Below are positions 26,813-35,544 of a stretch of DNA of 64,000 nucleotides, piece after piece. A program made the position numbers and the translations under genes. The stretch is taken from positions 124,001 through 188,000 of the forward strand of contig JAFEBO010000001.1 of the NCBI GenBank assembly GCA_018242625.1, given 5' to 3'. This DNA is from Planctomycetota bacterium. Lineage in GTDB: Bacteria > Planctomycetota > Phycisphaerae > Phycisphaerales > UBA1924. The notes beneath the pieces were generated by a model that made no database searches, was not told the DNA's origin, and saw only the letters and a program-made list of their open reading frames with translations. Numbering within the stretch: position 1 is the stretch's first letter; every line of letters begins with the position of its first letter.

Positions 26813-29218
26813 TTATCGCACGCGCGTCAGCCGCGCGTACTCAAGGACGAGCGTCTTGGTGCCCACGCCGCGGAAACGGATGGTTGCCCGGGCGTTGGCG
26901 CCCGCGGTAATGGTCACGATCTCCCCTTCGCCAAACTGCGGGTGGCGGACGATCGCGCCGACCGGGAAGGCCGCGTTCTTGGCCGAAGATGAACTCCACG
27001 CGAGCTTGGCCCGCTTTGAGTCGCGCGGAGCAAACTCGCCCTCGGGCTCAAAGCGTGTGCCGGGCCCCTCGCCCCGCTCGATGAAGTCCTCCAGCCCGCC
27101 CGTCACTTCGGCCTGATCGGAGAAGACCGTCACCTCGCGGGGCAGTTCATCCAGGAAGCGGCTGGGGATAGTCCGCTCGGGAATACCCCGCATCGTGCGG
27201 TATCGGCTGCTCGTCATCAACAGCCGGCGCATCGCGCGCGTGATGCCCACGAAGCAGAGCCTGCGCTCCTCCTCGAGCTGCTCGATCGATTCGCGTGCCC
27301 GGCTGTGAGGGAGCTGGCCTTCCTCCAGACCGATGATGGCAACGGCCTTGAACTCCAGGCCCTTGGCCGCGTGCAGCGTCATGAGCGTCACCGCGCCCTG
27401 CGAGGCATCCACCGCATCGGCGTCCGCTACAAGGGCGATCGATTCGAGATACGCCCGGAGCATCGCCAGGAGGGGCGGCGTGGAATCATCGGGCCGGGCC
27501 AGCCCGTCCTCATCGTGCGTCTGCGAAGCCGGGTCGGCCATCGCGTCGAATTCCATCTCAAACTGGCGGGCGGAGCTCACCAGTTCGTCGAGGTTGTCCA
27601 GACGCTCCATGTCCGCATCGCTGCCGCTCGCCTTGGCCTGCGCCCGGTACATCGCCTCCAGGCCCGAATCGCGGATGATCCTCGAAACGAGCTCGGCAAG
27701 CGTGGCCGAAACGCTGGCGCCCATGAACGTGCCGCTGCCCGTCCACTCATCGATCATTTCCACAAATTTGCCCACCGCCGCGGCTCCGCGCCCCGCAACA
27801 TCCAGAATCTGCCCCGCATTGCGCATGGCCTGCAGCACGGGCGTGCCGTGACGTAACGCGTGCTCCTCTATCTTGCGGAACGTGGTGGCACCAATCCCCC
27901 GCGTCGGGGTATTCACAACCCTCCCCAGCGAGACATCATCGCTGGCGTTTGCGACGAGGCGGAGGTAGGCGACCGCGGTTTTCACTTCTTCGCGGTCGTA
28001 GAAGGCGGTGCCGCGGGCGATGGTGTAGGGGATGCCGGCGGAGCGGAGGGCGTCTTCGATAACGCGGCTGAGGGAGTTGGTGCGGTAGAAGACGGCCATC
28101 TCGCGCCATGTCAGGGAGGTCGGCGAGCCGTCGCGTTCGTCCTTGACGGACTTGAGCCAGTCGACGACGAGGGAGGCCTCGTGGTTCTCGTCGCGGGTGA
28201 GGGTGACTTCGACGCGATCCCCCCCCTGGCGGGAGGTGAACAGGTCCTTGTGCTTGCGGCGGGTGTTGTTGCGGATCAGCCTGTCGGCGGCGCTCAGGAT
28301 GGGTGCGGTGGAGCGGAAGTTTTCGCCGAGGGTGATGACGTTTGTGCCGGGGTAGCTTTTCTCAAACTCGAGGATGTTCTCGATATCCGCACCGCGCCAG
28401 CCGTAGATTGCCTGGTCGGGATCGCCGACGACGCAGATGTTGGGGGGACGTCCCTCTTCGCCATTGCCGGCGATGAGAGAGGCGATGACAAACTGGGCGT
28501 GGTTGGTGTCCTGGTATTCGTCGATGAGCAGGTAGCGCCAGCGTTCGTTGCATTCGCGGCGGACCTGTTCGTTGCCTTTGAGCAGCTTGGCGGTGAGAAC
28601 GAGCAGATCGTCAAAGTCGACGGCGCCCGCGAGGCGGAGTGCCTTTTGATAGCCCTGGTAAATCTTGGCGACGGTGCGCGAGTAGAAATCGTGCGCGCGG
28701 GCCGCGAACTCTTCGGCATCGAGCAGGTCGTTCTTGGCGCTCGAAATCGCGGAGAGGACGCTGCGGGGCGGCCAGTTGCTCGTGGAGAGCTGAAGCTCGG
28801 CGATGACGCGTTTAGCCAGGGTGGCCTGATCGGCGGAGTCGTAGATCGAGAATTCGGGCTTCAGGCCCGCGGCCTCGGCGTAGCGCCGGAGCAGACGGGC
28901 GCAGAGGGAGTGGAATGTGGTGACGGTGAGGCCGCGGGTCTGGCGCGGATCGTGGCCGAGCACGTGGAGGACGCGCTCGCGCATCTCGGCGGCGGCCTTG
29001 TTCGTGAAGGTCACGGCGAGGATCGACCACGGGGGGACGCCCTGGCGGATGAGGTAGGCGATCCGGCGGGTGATAACGCGTGTCTTGCCCGAGCCGGCTC
29101 CGGCGAGAACGAGCAGCGGCCCTTCGGTGGTCCGCACCGCCTGTCTCTGGGGTGCGGTGAGATCGCCGAACAGCTCGGACTCTTCCTGGCTCGAACTGTT
29201 GATCTCTTCCTGCAACAC
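26813..29218 (-). CDS. UvrD/PcrA-type superfamily 1 DNA helicase
   Basis: ATP-dependent 3'-5' helicase of 801 residues. Motifs in order: I AGAGSGKT (Lys45), Ia TFHSLCARLL, II LLIDEYQDTN, III GDPDQAIYGWRGA, IV LGENFRST, V VTLMTLHAAKGLEF and VI ERRLCFVGITRA. The C-terminus holds a UvrD-like tail with GAIVRHPQFGEGEIVTI, the Tudor-like domain that lets PcrA/UvrD contact RNA polymerase. The GTG at 29218 is preceded by AAGGGAAGGAG, so I prefer it to an upstream ATG at 29410, which would run into the next gene. UvrA and UvrB are encoded further along, so a repair role is plausible. Confidence 0.95.
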   Translation of the reverse strand: MLQEEINSSSQEESELFGDLTAPQRQAVRTTEGPLLVLAGAGSGKTRVITRRIAYLIRQGVPPWSILAVTFTNKAAAEMRERVLHVLGHDPRQTRGLTVTTFHSLCARLLRRYAEAAGLKPEFSIYDSADQATLAKRVIAELQLSTSNWPPRSVLSAISSAKNDLLDAEEFAARAHDFYSRTVAKIYQGYQKALRLAGAVDFDDLLVLTAKLLKGNEQVRRECNERWRYLLIDEYQDTNHAQFVIASLIAGNGEEGRPPNICVVGDPDQAIYGWRGADIENILEFEKSYPGTNVITLGENFRSTAPILSAADRLIRNNTRRKHKDLFTSRQGGDRVEVTLTRDENHEASLVVDWLKSVKDERDGSPTSLTWREMAVFYRTNSLSRVIEDALRSAGIPYTIARGTAFYDREEVKTAVAYLRLVANASDDVSLGRVVNTPTRGIGATTFRKIEEHALRHGTPVLQAMRNAGQILDVAGRGAAAVGKFVEMIDEWTGSGTFMGASVSATLAELVSRIIRDSGLEAMYRAQAKASGSDADMERLDNLDELVSSARQFEMEFDAMADPASQTHDEDGLARPDDSTPPLLAMLRAYLESIALVADADAVDASQGAVTLMTLHAAKGLEFKAVAIIGLEEGQLPHSRARESIEQLEEERRLCFVGITRAMRRLLMTSSRYRTMRGIPERTIPSRFLDELPREVTVFSDQAEVTGGLEDFIERGEGPGTRFEPEGEFAPRDSKRAKLAWSSSSAKNAAFPVGAIVRHPQFGEGEIVTITAGANARATIRFRGVGTKTLVLEYARLTRVR

Positions 29219-29294
29219 CCGGGCTCCTTCCCTTGAAGGCCAGAGTAGCGGAGCAGGGTTTGCGGGGCAAAGAGCGGGGCGACGGGCCGGGATT

Positions 29295-31208
29295 TCAGTT
29301 CCCGCTGCGGAGTGAGCCCGGCTTGACCTCTTCCGCGTGCTCGAAGGGGCCGGGGGCCCTGGTGAGCAGCGAAACGCCCTCGGGGAGGTTCTCCGCGACG
29401 CGGGCGACAACGTCGCCCACGACGGCGCGGCTGAACGGTGTTCGCTGGCTCTTGCCCATGATCAGAGTGTCGCACCCGAAGGTCACCGTGTAGTCCAGAA
29501 TCTCGCTCATGACATCGGTGCTGGTGACGTAGATCGGGACGAACGGAACCCCCGCCTCGCGGGAGAGGATTGCGGCCGTCCCGAGCGCGGCCTGACCGTC
29601 GGGGTCGCTCTCGATCCGGGGGATCTGCCCGGGGACGATGTCCATGATCCGCAGCGTGCGGACGTAGATGGCGAAGAGAGTGGCCTTGCGGCGTTTAGCC
29701 ATGTCAACCGCATAGGCGGCCTGATCCCGGCCCCTGGCGGCGAGCATGATCCGGGGGCCCGGCCCGGGGATGACAGGCTGTTCGCGGAGCTGTGCAATCC
29801 AGCCCAATGTGGGCTCGGGGAGCGGGCTGGCGGCGACGTGCCTGGCCCTCCACTGCACGAGGAAGCGGGTTACCAGCACGGCGAGAACAATGACGCCCGC
29901 GAAGATGGTGGCGTGCGGCTTGGCGACGATAATGGTCAGCTCGATGGCGCCCATGAGGGCGGCGAGGCCCCAGAGTCCGATGCGCTCCCATTTTCCGACC
30001 TCGAGCTTGGAATTGGCGGCGCAGGAGAAGAGGTTGATCGCGATGGCCCCCACCACTCCAATGGCGTAGAGCTCTCCGAGCGCCTTGACATCGGCCACGA
30101 GCAGGAGCAGCACGGCGGGGGCGAGGCAGGAGATCAGCAAAGGCGCCCATGGAACACCCGAGTAGTTGAGCCTTGTGGCCAGCTTGGGCAGCTCCCCGTC
30201 CTGCGCGAGGGAGTACTGGACGGAGACCATGGCCATGACGGCGGTGTTGACCGCGGAGAGGAGCAGCAGCCCGAAAATGACGCCGGTGATGATGCCGAAG
30301 ACGTGACCGGTGCGTTCGCCGAACTGGCGGGTGGCGGTCACGGTGGCGACCATGCGCATCGCGGTATCCCGGTATTCCTTGACGTCGGCAGGGACGTCCT
30401 CGGGCTCCATCTTTTCGCGGATTTCATAGCGAACGTAGTCGGGCGTGACCTGGTCCTTGAGAGAGGGCATGGCGCTCAGGGCGACCCCGAAGATCAGATT
30501 GAGCAGGACGACCTCGCAGAGGACGGGCCAGATCGTGCGCTTGGCCGTGCGCGGCACCGGCGGCTTCATCAGGCCGGTCATGTTGGCGACGGCTTCGAGC
30601 CCCGAGAGCGCCAGGACGATCCGGACCAGCGATTCCCACATCTGCCAGGGCGAGCTTTGTCCTCCATCGTGAAGGCTGACGCGTTTCAGCCCGTCGGGGA
30701 GCCACGGGAGGCAGAGAACGGCGATCGCCGCCGAGAGCACGATCGAGACGACGGCGATGAGCAGCGCGACGCGGCCGGCGTTCCGGGCGCCGAGCCAGTT
30801 GACGACGCCGATGACCGCGATCGCGGCGATCGAGACGATCACGACGCGTGATTCGCCGATTCCCAGATAGTGAAAGGCTTCGATTCCGGAGAGGGCGGCG
30901 GTCACGATGTAATCGCAGAGGAGCAGCGTCGCGCCGAGAACGGCCAGGGTGGGGCTGAGGCGGCGAGCCGCGGAATACACGCCCCCACCGTCGGGAAAGC
31001 AGCGGCAGACGACCGTGTAGGCCCAGGCGATGCCTGCCATGATGAGCGACATCGCGGCGAGGTAGATGACCGAGGCGTGGGCCGTGTAGTAAAAGGCCAG
31101 GCCCAGGACGTAAAGCCTGCTGGTGCCCCAGTCGCCAAAGAGCAGGGGGCCTGCGTGATACCACTTGAGATTTCGGGGGCGATTTTCTGCGACAAGCATT
31201 CGAAGCAC
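29295..31208 (-). CDS. APC-family amino acid permease fused to a universal stress (USP) domain
   Basis: Transporter of 637 residues. The first ~470 residues contain about twelve membrane segments with APC-family features (GDWGTSRLYVLGLAFY, FPDGGGVYSAARRLSP, VLALSGLEAVANMTGL). The last ~150 residues form a USP-like nucleotide-binding domain: IMLAARGRDQAAYAVDMAKRR, and GCDTLIMGKSQRTPFSRAVVGDVVARV, which carries the USP-type Gly/Ser loop. Permease-USP fusions are known and suggest regulation by ATP or stress. The substrate is unknown. It is divergent from cydA, with start codons 117 nt apart, and its 3' end is 77 nt from the helicase start. ATG 31199 is an alternative start. Confidence 0.9.
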   Translation of the reverse strand: MLRMLVAENRPRNLKWYHAGPLLFGDWGTSRLYVLGLAFYYTAHASVIYLAAMSLIMAGIAWAYTVVCRCFPDGGGVYSAARRLSPTLAVLGATLLLCDYIVTAALSGIEAFHYLGIGESRVVIVSIAAIAVIGVVNWLGARNAGRVALLIAVVSIVLSAAIAVLCLPWLPDGLKRVSLHDGGQSSPWQMWESLVRIVLALSGLEAVANMTGLMKPPVPRTAKRTIWPVLCEVVLLNLIFGVALSAMPSLKDQVTPDYVRYEIREKMEPEDVPADVKEYRDTAMRMVATVTATRQFGERTGHVFGIITGVIFGLLLLSAVNTAVMAMVSVQYSLAQDGELPKLATRLNYSGVPWAPLLISCLAPAVLLLLVADVKALGELYAIGVVGAIAINLFSCAANSKLEVGKWERIGLWGLAALMGAIELTIIVAKPHATIFAGVIVLAVLVTRFLVQWRARHVAASPLPEPTLGWIAQLREQPVIPGPGPRIMLAARGRDQAAYAVDMAKRRKATLFAIYVRTLRIMDIVPGQIPRIESDPDGQAALGTAAILSREAGVPFVPIYVTSTDVMSEILDYTVTFGCDTLIMGKSQRTPFSRAVVGDVVARVAENLPEGVSLLTRAPGPFEHAEEVKPGSLRSGN

Positions 31209-31324
31209 TCAGAAGCGGCGGCCGCGACGGGGCAAAGCGTAGCGGAGAATGAGGGGCTCGTGGGAATGTGACGGAAGCGAGCCCGCCCCCGCCCAAAAGG
31301 TGCTACAACATCACGGGAGGCCCC

Positions 31325-32803
31325 ATGACGGTTGAACTTCTCTCCCGTATCCAGTTTGCCCTGACGATCATGTTTCATTACCTGTTCCCGCCTCTCTCGA
31401 TAGGGCTGGGCGTGCTGATGGTCATGATGGAGGGGGCGTACCTGCGGACCAAAGACCCGCAATATCACGCGATGACACGGTTCTGGAGCCGGATCTTCGC
31501 GGTGAACTTCGCGATGGGCGTCGCGACGGGGATCGTGATGGAGTTTCAGTTCGGGACGAACTGGGCGAATTACGCCCGATTTGTCGGGGATGTCTTCGGG
31601 AGCGCGCTGGCGGCGGAGGGGATTTTCGCGTTTTTCCTGGAATCGGGATTCCTGGCGGTGCTCGTTTTCGGGTGGGACCGGGTCTCACCCAAGATGCACT
31701 TTTTCGCGACCTGCATGGTCTCGCTCGGATCGATCTTTTCCGCGATCTGGATTGTGGTGGCGAATTCCTGGATGCAGACGCCGGCGGGCTACACCATCGA
31801 CCCCGAGCAGCACCGAGCGATCATCACGGATTTCTGGGCGCTGGTCTTCAACCCCTCGAGCATGATCCGCCTGTTTCACGTCCTGATGGGCGCGTTCATT
31901 CTCTCGTCGTTCTTTGTCATGAGCATCACGGCGTATTACGTTTTACGGGGCCGGCACCTCGACTTTGCCAGGAAATGCTTCACGATCGCGCTGGGCTTTG
32001 GGACGGTCTGTTCCCTGGTGATGCTGTTTTCGGGAGATCTGCAGGCCCGGTGCGTGGGCTTTCATCAGCCGGCCAAACTGGCGGCGTTTGAAGGAGTTTT
32101 CAAGACCGAGCCGGGGGCGACGGGCATGTACATCGTGGGGTGGCCGGACCCGCATACGCAGTCGGTGGTGGGCATCAAGGTGCCGTACATGCTCACGCTG
32201 CTGATGTACCGAGATCTTTCCACGCCGATCGACGGGCTCGACCGCTTCAGGCCCGAGGACCGCCCGCCGGTCCGCATCCCGTTCATGACGTATCACCTGA
32301 TGATCGGGCTGGGCACGGCGTTCGTGGGTCTCACGCTGCTGGCGGTTTATTTCCGGTGGAAGGGGACGCTCTTTGAAAAGCGGTGGCTTTTGTGGATCTT
32401 CGTCTTTGCGGTGCTGGGGGCCTACGCGGCCAACCAGGCCGGTTGGATTTCTGCGGAGGTCGGACGCCAGCCGTTTGTGGTGTATCCCGAGGTCAAAAAG
32501 GGCGTTGACGGGCAGTACACGATGACGGGGGGCATGCGGACGGTCGACGGTATCTCCAGCCGCAACGTGGTGGTTGCCGACCAGGTTCTTCTCTCGATCA
32601 TCCTGTTCAGCATTGTGTACGCGATGCTGTTTGCGGTCTGGGTGTTCGTCTTGAACACCAAGATCCAGCACGGGCCGGACGAACCGAAGATTCCTCCGGT
32701 GTCATCGGGGGGCCTGCTGGACGCGGCCGGGGCCCTGATCGATCGTCACGGGCGCACGCTCAGTTCGCCGGTACGCGACGGGGCGGAAAGGGGGGAGGCG
32801 TAA
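31325..32803 (+). CDS. cydA: cytochrome bd ubiquinol oxidase subunit I
   Basis: Catalytic subunit of the high-affinity terminal oxidase, 492 residues with about nine membrane segments. Heme-ligand regions are present: His18 in [13 protein letters not shown] and the His in [18 protein letters not shown]. The quinol-binding Q loop is short, as in non-enterobacterial oxidases. The GRQP motif is present ([10 protein letters not shown]), but about 15 residues, including [15 protein letters not shown], separate it from the conserved MRTVDGIS, longer than usual. I start at the ATG with GGGAGG upstream; the frame opens 57 nt earlier. cydB begins immediately after the stop, so they form one operon. 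Confidence 0.96.
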   Translation: MTVELLSRIQFALTIMFHYLFPPLSIGLGVLMVMMEGAYLRTKDPQYHAMTRFWSRIFAVNFAMGVATGIVMEFQFGTNWANYARFVGDVFGSALAAEGIFAFFLESGFLAVLVFGWDRVSPKMHFFATCMVSLGSIFSAIWIVVANSWMQTPAGYTIDPEQHRAIITDFWALVFNPSSMIRLFHVLMGAFILSSFFVMSITAYYVLRGRHLDFARKCFTIALGFGTVCSLVMLFSGDLQARCVGFHQPAKLAAFEGVFKTEPGATGMYIVGWPDPHTQSVVGIKVPYMLTLLMYRDLSTPIDGLDRFRPEDRPPVRIPFMTYHLMIGLGTAFVGLTLLAVYFRWKGTLFEKRWLLWIFVFAVLGAYAANQAGWISAEVGRQPFVVYPEVKKGVDGQYTMTGGMRTVDGISSRNVVVADQVLLSIILFSIVYAMLFAVWVFVLNTKIQHGPDEPKIPPVSSGGLLDAAGALIDRHGRTLSSPVRDGAERGEA

Positions 32804-33835
32804 ATGCAGATCACGACACTTCAACTTTTGTGGTTTGTACTGCTGGGCATTCTGCTCGCGGGGTACGCGATCCTGGACGGCTTTGACCTTGGGGTGGGGA
32901 TTCTGCATCCCTTTGCGCGGGACGACCGCGAGCGGCGGGTGCTGATGAACTCGATTGGGCCGCTTTGGGACGGCAACGAGGTCTGGCTTGTCGTCTTTGG
33001 GGGCGCGCTGTTTGCGGCGTTTCCCAAGGCGTACGCCGCGGCCTTTTCGGGGCTGTACCTGGCGTTCATACTGCTGCTCTTTTGCCTGATATTCCGGGGC
33101 GTTTCGATGGAGTTCCGGAGCAAGCGCAAGGGGGCGGCGTGGAGGAAATTCTGGGACTGGGCGTTCTGCATCTCCAGCACGCTGACGACGTTTCTGTTTG
33201 GCGTTGCCGTGGGGAATTCGATGCACGGCCTGCCGCTCACGGAGACGGGAGACTTTGCCGACTCGGTGAGGCTGGTGCAGATGCTGCACCCGTTCCCGGT
33301 GTGCGTCGGGCTCTTTGCGGTTGCGGCGTTCGCGATGCACGGGGCGATTTACCTGAGCATGAAGACCGAGGGGGAGCTGCAGGCCCGAGTGCGCAGGTGG
33401 ATGTGGAACGCGTTCTGGTGTTTTCTTCTGATGTACGCGGTTGTATCGATTTACGCGATCGCGTCGATCCCGCGGGCGACCGCGAGTTTTCGCAGCTATC
33501 CGTGGGCGTGGGCAGTGGTCGGGCTCAACGTGCTGGCGATCGCGAATATTCCCCGGTCGATGTTCTTTGATCGTCCGCTCCGGGCGTTTATTTCCTCGGC
33601 GTGCACGATCGCGGCGTTCACGTTTCTCTTCGGGCTTGCGCTTTTTCCGAACCTGATCGTTTCAACGCTCGGGCCGGAGCACGATCTGTCGATCCCGCGA
33701 GCGGCGTCCACGGAGAAAACGCTCGGGATCATGGCGCTGATTGCGGCGCTGGGGATCCCGTTTGTTCTCTCGTACACCGCCGTGATTTACTGGGTCTTCC
33801 GCGGAAAGGTCGTTCTGCACGACGAGTCGTACTAG
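32804..33835 (+). CDS. cydB: cytochrome bd ubiquinol oxidase subunit II
   Basis: Partner subunit of CydA, 343 residues and about nine membrane segments. Characteristic stretches are LAGYAILDGFDLGVGILHPF and IGPLWDGNEVWLVVFGGALFAAFPKAY near the N-terminus. The start ATG directly abuts the cydA stop with no spacer, so translation is probably coupled. No short CydX-like gene was recognised after it. The stop codon TAG shares the sequence CTAG with the stop of convergent plsC. Confidence 0.96.
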   Translation: MQITTLQLLWFVLLGILLAGYAILDGFDLGVGILHPFARDDRERRVLMNSIGPLWDGNEVWLVVFGGALFAAFPKAYAAAFSGLYLAFILLLFCLIFRGVSMEFRSKRKGAAWRKFWDWAFCISSTLTTFLFGVAVGNSMHGLPLTETGDFADSVRLVQMLHPFPVCVGLFAVAAFAMHGAIYLSMKTEGELQARVRRWMWNAFWCFLLMYAVVSIYAIASIPRATASFRSYPWAWAVVGLNVLAIANIPRSMFFDRPLRAFISSACTIAAFTFLFGLALFPNLIVSTLGPEHDLSIPRAASTEKTLGIMALIAALGIPFVLSYTAVIYWVFRGKVVLHDESY

Positions 33836-34584
33836 GGGTGTGTTGCCTTTATTCCCTCGCCGGGCTGATCTCCGGGGCCGCGGGAGGGATAGGTGCCGCG
33901 TGTGGCGCGACGCATGTCGGAGCGGGTCTGAAGTCGGAGCCGGTCGACCTCTCTCGCGATGCGATCGAGGGCGCCCTGGGCACCATCTTTCATGAGTTCG
34001 TCGTAGGGTATCGGGCGGCCGTAGGTGACCGCGACGCGGTGGCCGATGAGTGATGGGAGTTTGCGGCCCGGGCCCCAGGCATCGAAACATCCCTCGACAG
34101 CGACGGGGACGACGGGGCACTTCGCGCGCTTGACCAGGAGGGCGACGCCTCGCTTGAACGATTTCTGTCCGCCGTCGGTCGTACGGGAGCCTTCGGGGAA
34201 GATGAGCACGGCGTGACCGGCCCCGAGCCTCTTGAGGATCTCGCGGATGGCGCCTGCATCCCCGGCCTCATCGTTGATGGGGACGGAGTTGAGCGCGCTG
34301 ATCAGCCACCCGAAGGGGCCGAACTGAAAAAGTCCGACGCGGGCGACGAAGCTTAGATGACGCGGCCGGACGAACGACCCGACGAGGGGCGGATCGAGAA
34401 AGCTCTGGTGGTTGGACGCGAGAAGAACCGGCCCGCGCGGGGGCACGTTTCGTGCTCCACGCACACGGACGCGGTAGGCGAGAATGAACACCAGTGCGCA
34501 GAAGGCCTGGAGCAGCTCGTAGAGCAGGACCTTGCCGAGTGTTCCATCGGGGCGGCGATTTGCGAGGAAGGAGGACAGTCCCAT
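33832..34584 (-). CDS. 1-acyl-sn-glycerol-3-phosphate acyltransferase (PlsC family)
   Basis: Membrane-associated acyltransferase of 250 residues that makes phosphatidic acid from lysophosphatidic acid. Active-site motif I is NHQSFLD (His59, Asp64), and the acceptor-binding motif is FPEGSRT, followed by FKRGVALL and CPVVPVAVEG. One N-terminal hydrophobic helix (VLLYELLQAFCALVFILAY) anchors it. It follows cmk by 18 nt on the same strand, a pairing seen in other bacteria. The tail after residue 215 is basic and poorly conserved. Stop overlaps cydB by 4 nt. Confidence 0.92.
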   Translation of the reverse strand: MGLSSFLANRRPDGTLGKVLLYELLQAFCALVFILAYRVRVRGARNVPPRGPVLLASNHQSFLDPPLVGSFVRPRHLSFVARVGLFQFGPFGWLISALNSVPINDEAGDAGAIREILKRLGAGHAVLIFPEGSRTTDGGQKSFKRGVALLVKRAKCPVVPVAVEGCFDAWGPGRKLPSLIGHRVAVTYGRPIPYDELMKDGAQGALDRIAREVDRLRLQTRSDMRRATRGTYPSRGPGDQPGEGIKATHP

Positions 34585-34602
34585 CGGTCGTGAAAGCCTG
34601 AG

Positions 34603-35481
34603 CTAGCGCCCCACGACCGCGAGCACGTGCCGGTGGAGGGTTTTGACGACCTGATCAAACGTCAGGTCGGACGTATCGACGCAGATAGCGTTGCTCGGGC
34701 ACATAAGCGGGCCGTCGGCGCGGCTGGAATCCCGGCGGTCGCGGTCGAGAATCTCGGCGGTGATGGATCCCAAGTCCGCTGAGTGGCCGCTCGCGACGAG
34801 CTGCTCGGCGCGACGGCGCGCCCGAACTTCGGGCGAGGCGTCGAGGTAGAACTTCACGGCCGCGTCGGGGAAGACGACCGAGCCCTGATCCCTTCCCTCG
34901 GTGACGAGGCGGGGGTGCTGCTGGGCGATGATCCGCTGCTTTTTCACCATGTGTTCGCGGAGTGCGCGGATGGTGGCGATGGGAGAAACCAGTTCGGCCA
35001 CATCGGGGGCACGGATCCTGTGGTCGATGGGAGATCCGAAGGCGAGAATCGTCGGTGGATCGCGGGTCCAGTCAAAGTGCAGGTCGCCCTTGACGGTTTC
35101 GCGGACGATCGCGTCGGAATCGGAGGGATCGATTTTGTGGTCGATGGTAATGGCGGCCGCGGCCCGGTACATCGCTCCCGTATCGAGGAAGTCCAGACCG
35201 AGCGCTTTGGCGAGAGACCTCGCAACGGAGGACTTACCCGTCCCTGCGGGGCCGTCGATCGTGATGACGATGCTCTGATCACGCGGCAGTTTGGGCATGG
35301 CGGTGTCGTCGAGAGTTGCTCGATCAAGCGTAGCGACGGCACCGTCGCGATCGCACACGACCCGTTCCAGATCCGCGCACACTTCGATCTCCGAGCGGGA
35401 GACCGAGACAACTTCCATCAGCTCAAAAGGAAGACTTGCTGCGCGATCCTGCGAGGCCTGCGTTTCACTTGTGGGCGGCAT
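34603..35481 (-). CDS. cmk: cytidylate kinase with a ~61-residue N-terminal extension
   Basis: CMP/dCMP kinase of 292 residues. The core begins near residue 70: P-loop DGPAGTGKSS (Lys83), then FLDTGAMYRAAA, VTEGRDQGSVVFPDAAVKFYLDASPEVRARRR and RDRRDSSRADGPL, all standard Cmk motifs. The usual protein is about 225 residues, which would fit a start at ATG 35298, but that ATG has no ribosome binding site. ATG 35481 has a near-perfect AAGGAGGA six nt upstream in the same frame. I therefore take the long form. The extension is acidic/polar (FELMEVVSVSRSEIEVCADL) with no recognised domain. It is followed closely by plsC. Confidence 0.93.
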   Translation of the reverse strand: MPPTSETQASQDRAASLPFELMEVVSVSRSEIEVCADLERVVCDRDGAVATLDRATLDDTAMPKLPRDQSIVITIDGPAGTGKSSVARSLAKALGLDFLDTGAMYRAAAAITIDHKIDPSDSDAIVRETVKGDLHFDWTRDPPTILAFGSPIDHRIRAPDVAELVSPIATIRALREHMVKKQRIIAQQHPRLVTEGRDQGSVVFPDAAVKFYLDASPEVRARRRAEQLVASGHSADLGSITAEILDRDRRDSSRADGPLMCPSNAICVDTSDLTFDQVVKTLHRHVLAVVGR

Positions 35482-35486
35482 GCTGG

Positions 35487-35494
35487 TCCTCCTT
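35487..35494 (-). promoter_or_regulatory. strong Shine-Dalgarno site deciding the cmk start
   Basis: On the minus strand AAGGAGGA lies six nt before ATG 35481. Most genes in this window have weak or no such site, so this one is unusually strong and supports the extended form of Cmk over the shorter frame start at 35298. Confidence 0.75.
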
Positions 35495-35544
35495 GCGCTG
35501 GTGAAGCGCTGACCATCCGAGCCGTCATCGACACGCGTCGATCT

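Noticed and set aside
29218-29410. Longer N-terminus of the UvrD-like helicase from ATG 29410
   Set aside because: The added sequence is Pro/Ser/Arg-rich, overlaps the permease gene and lacks the ribosome binding site present before GTG 29218.
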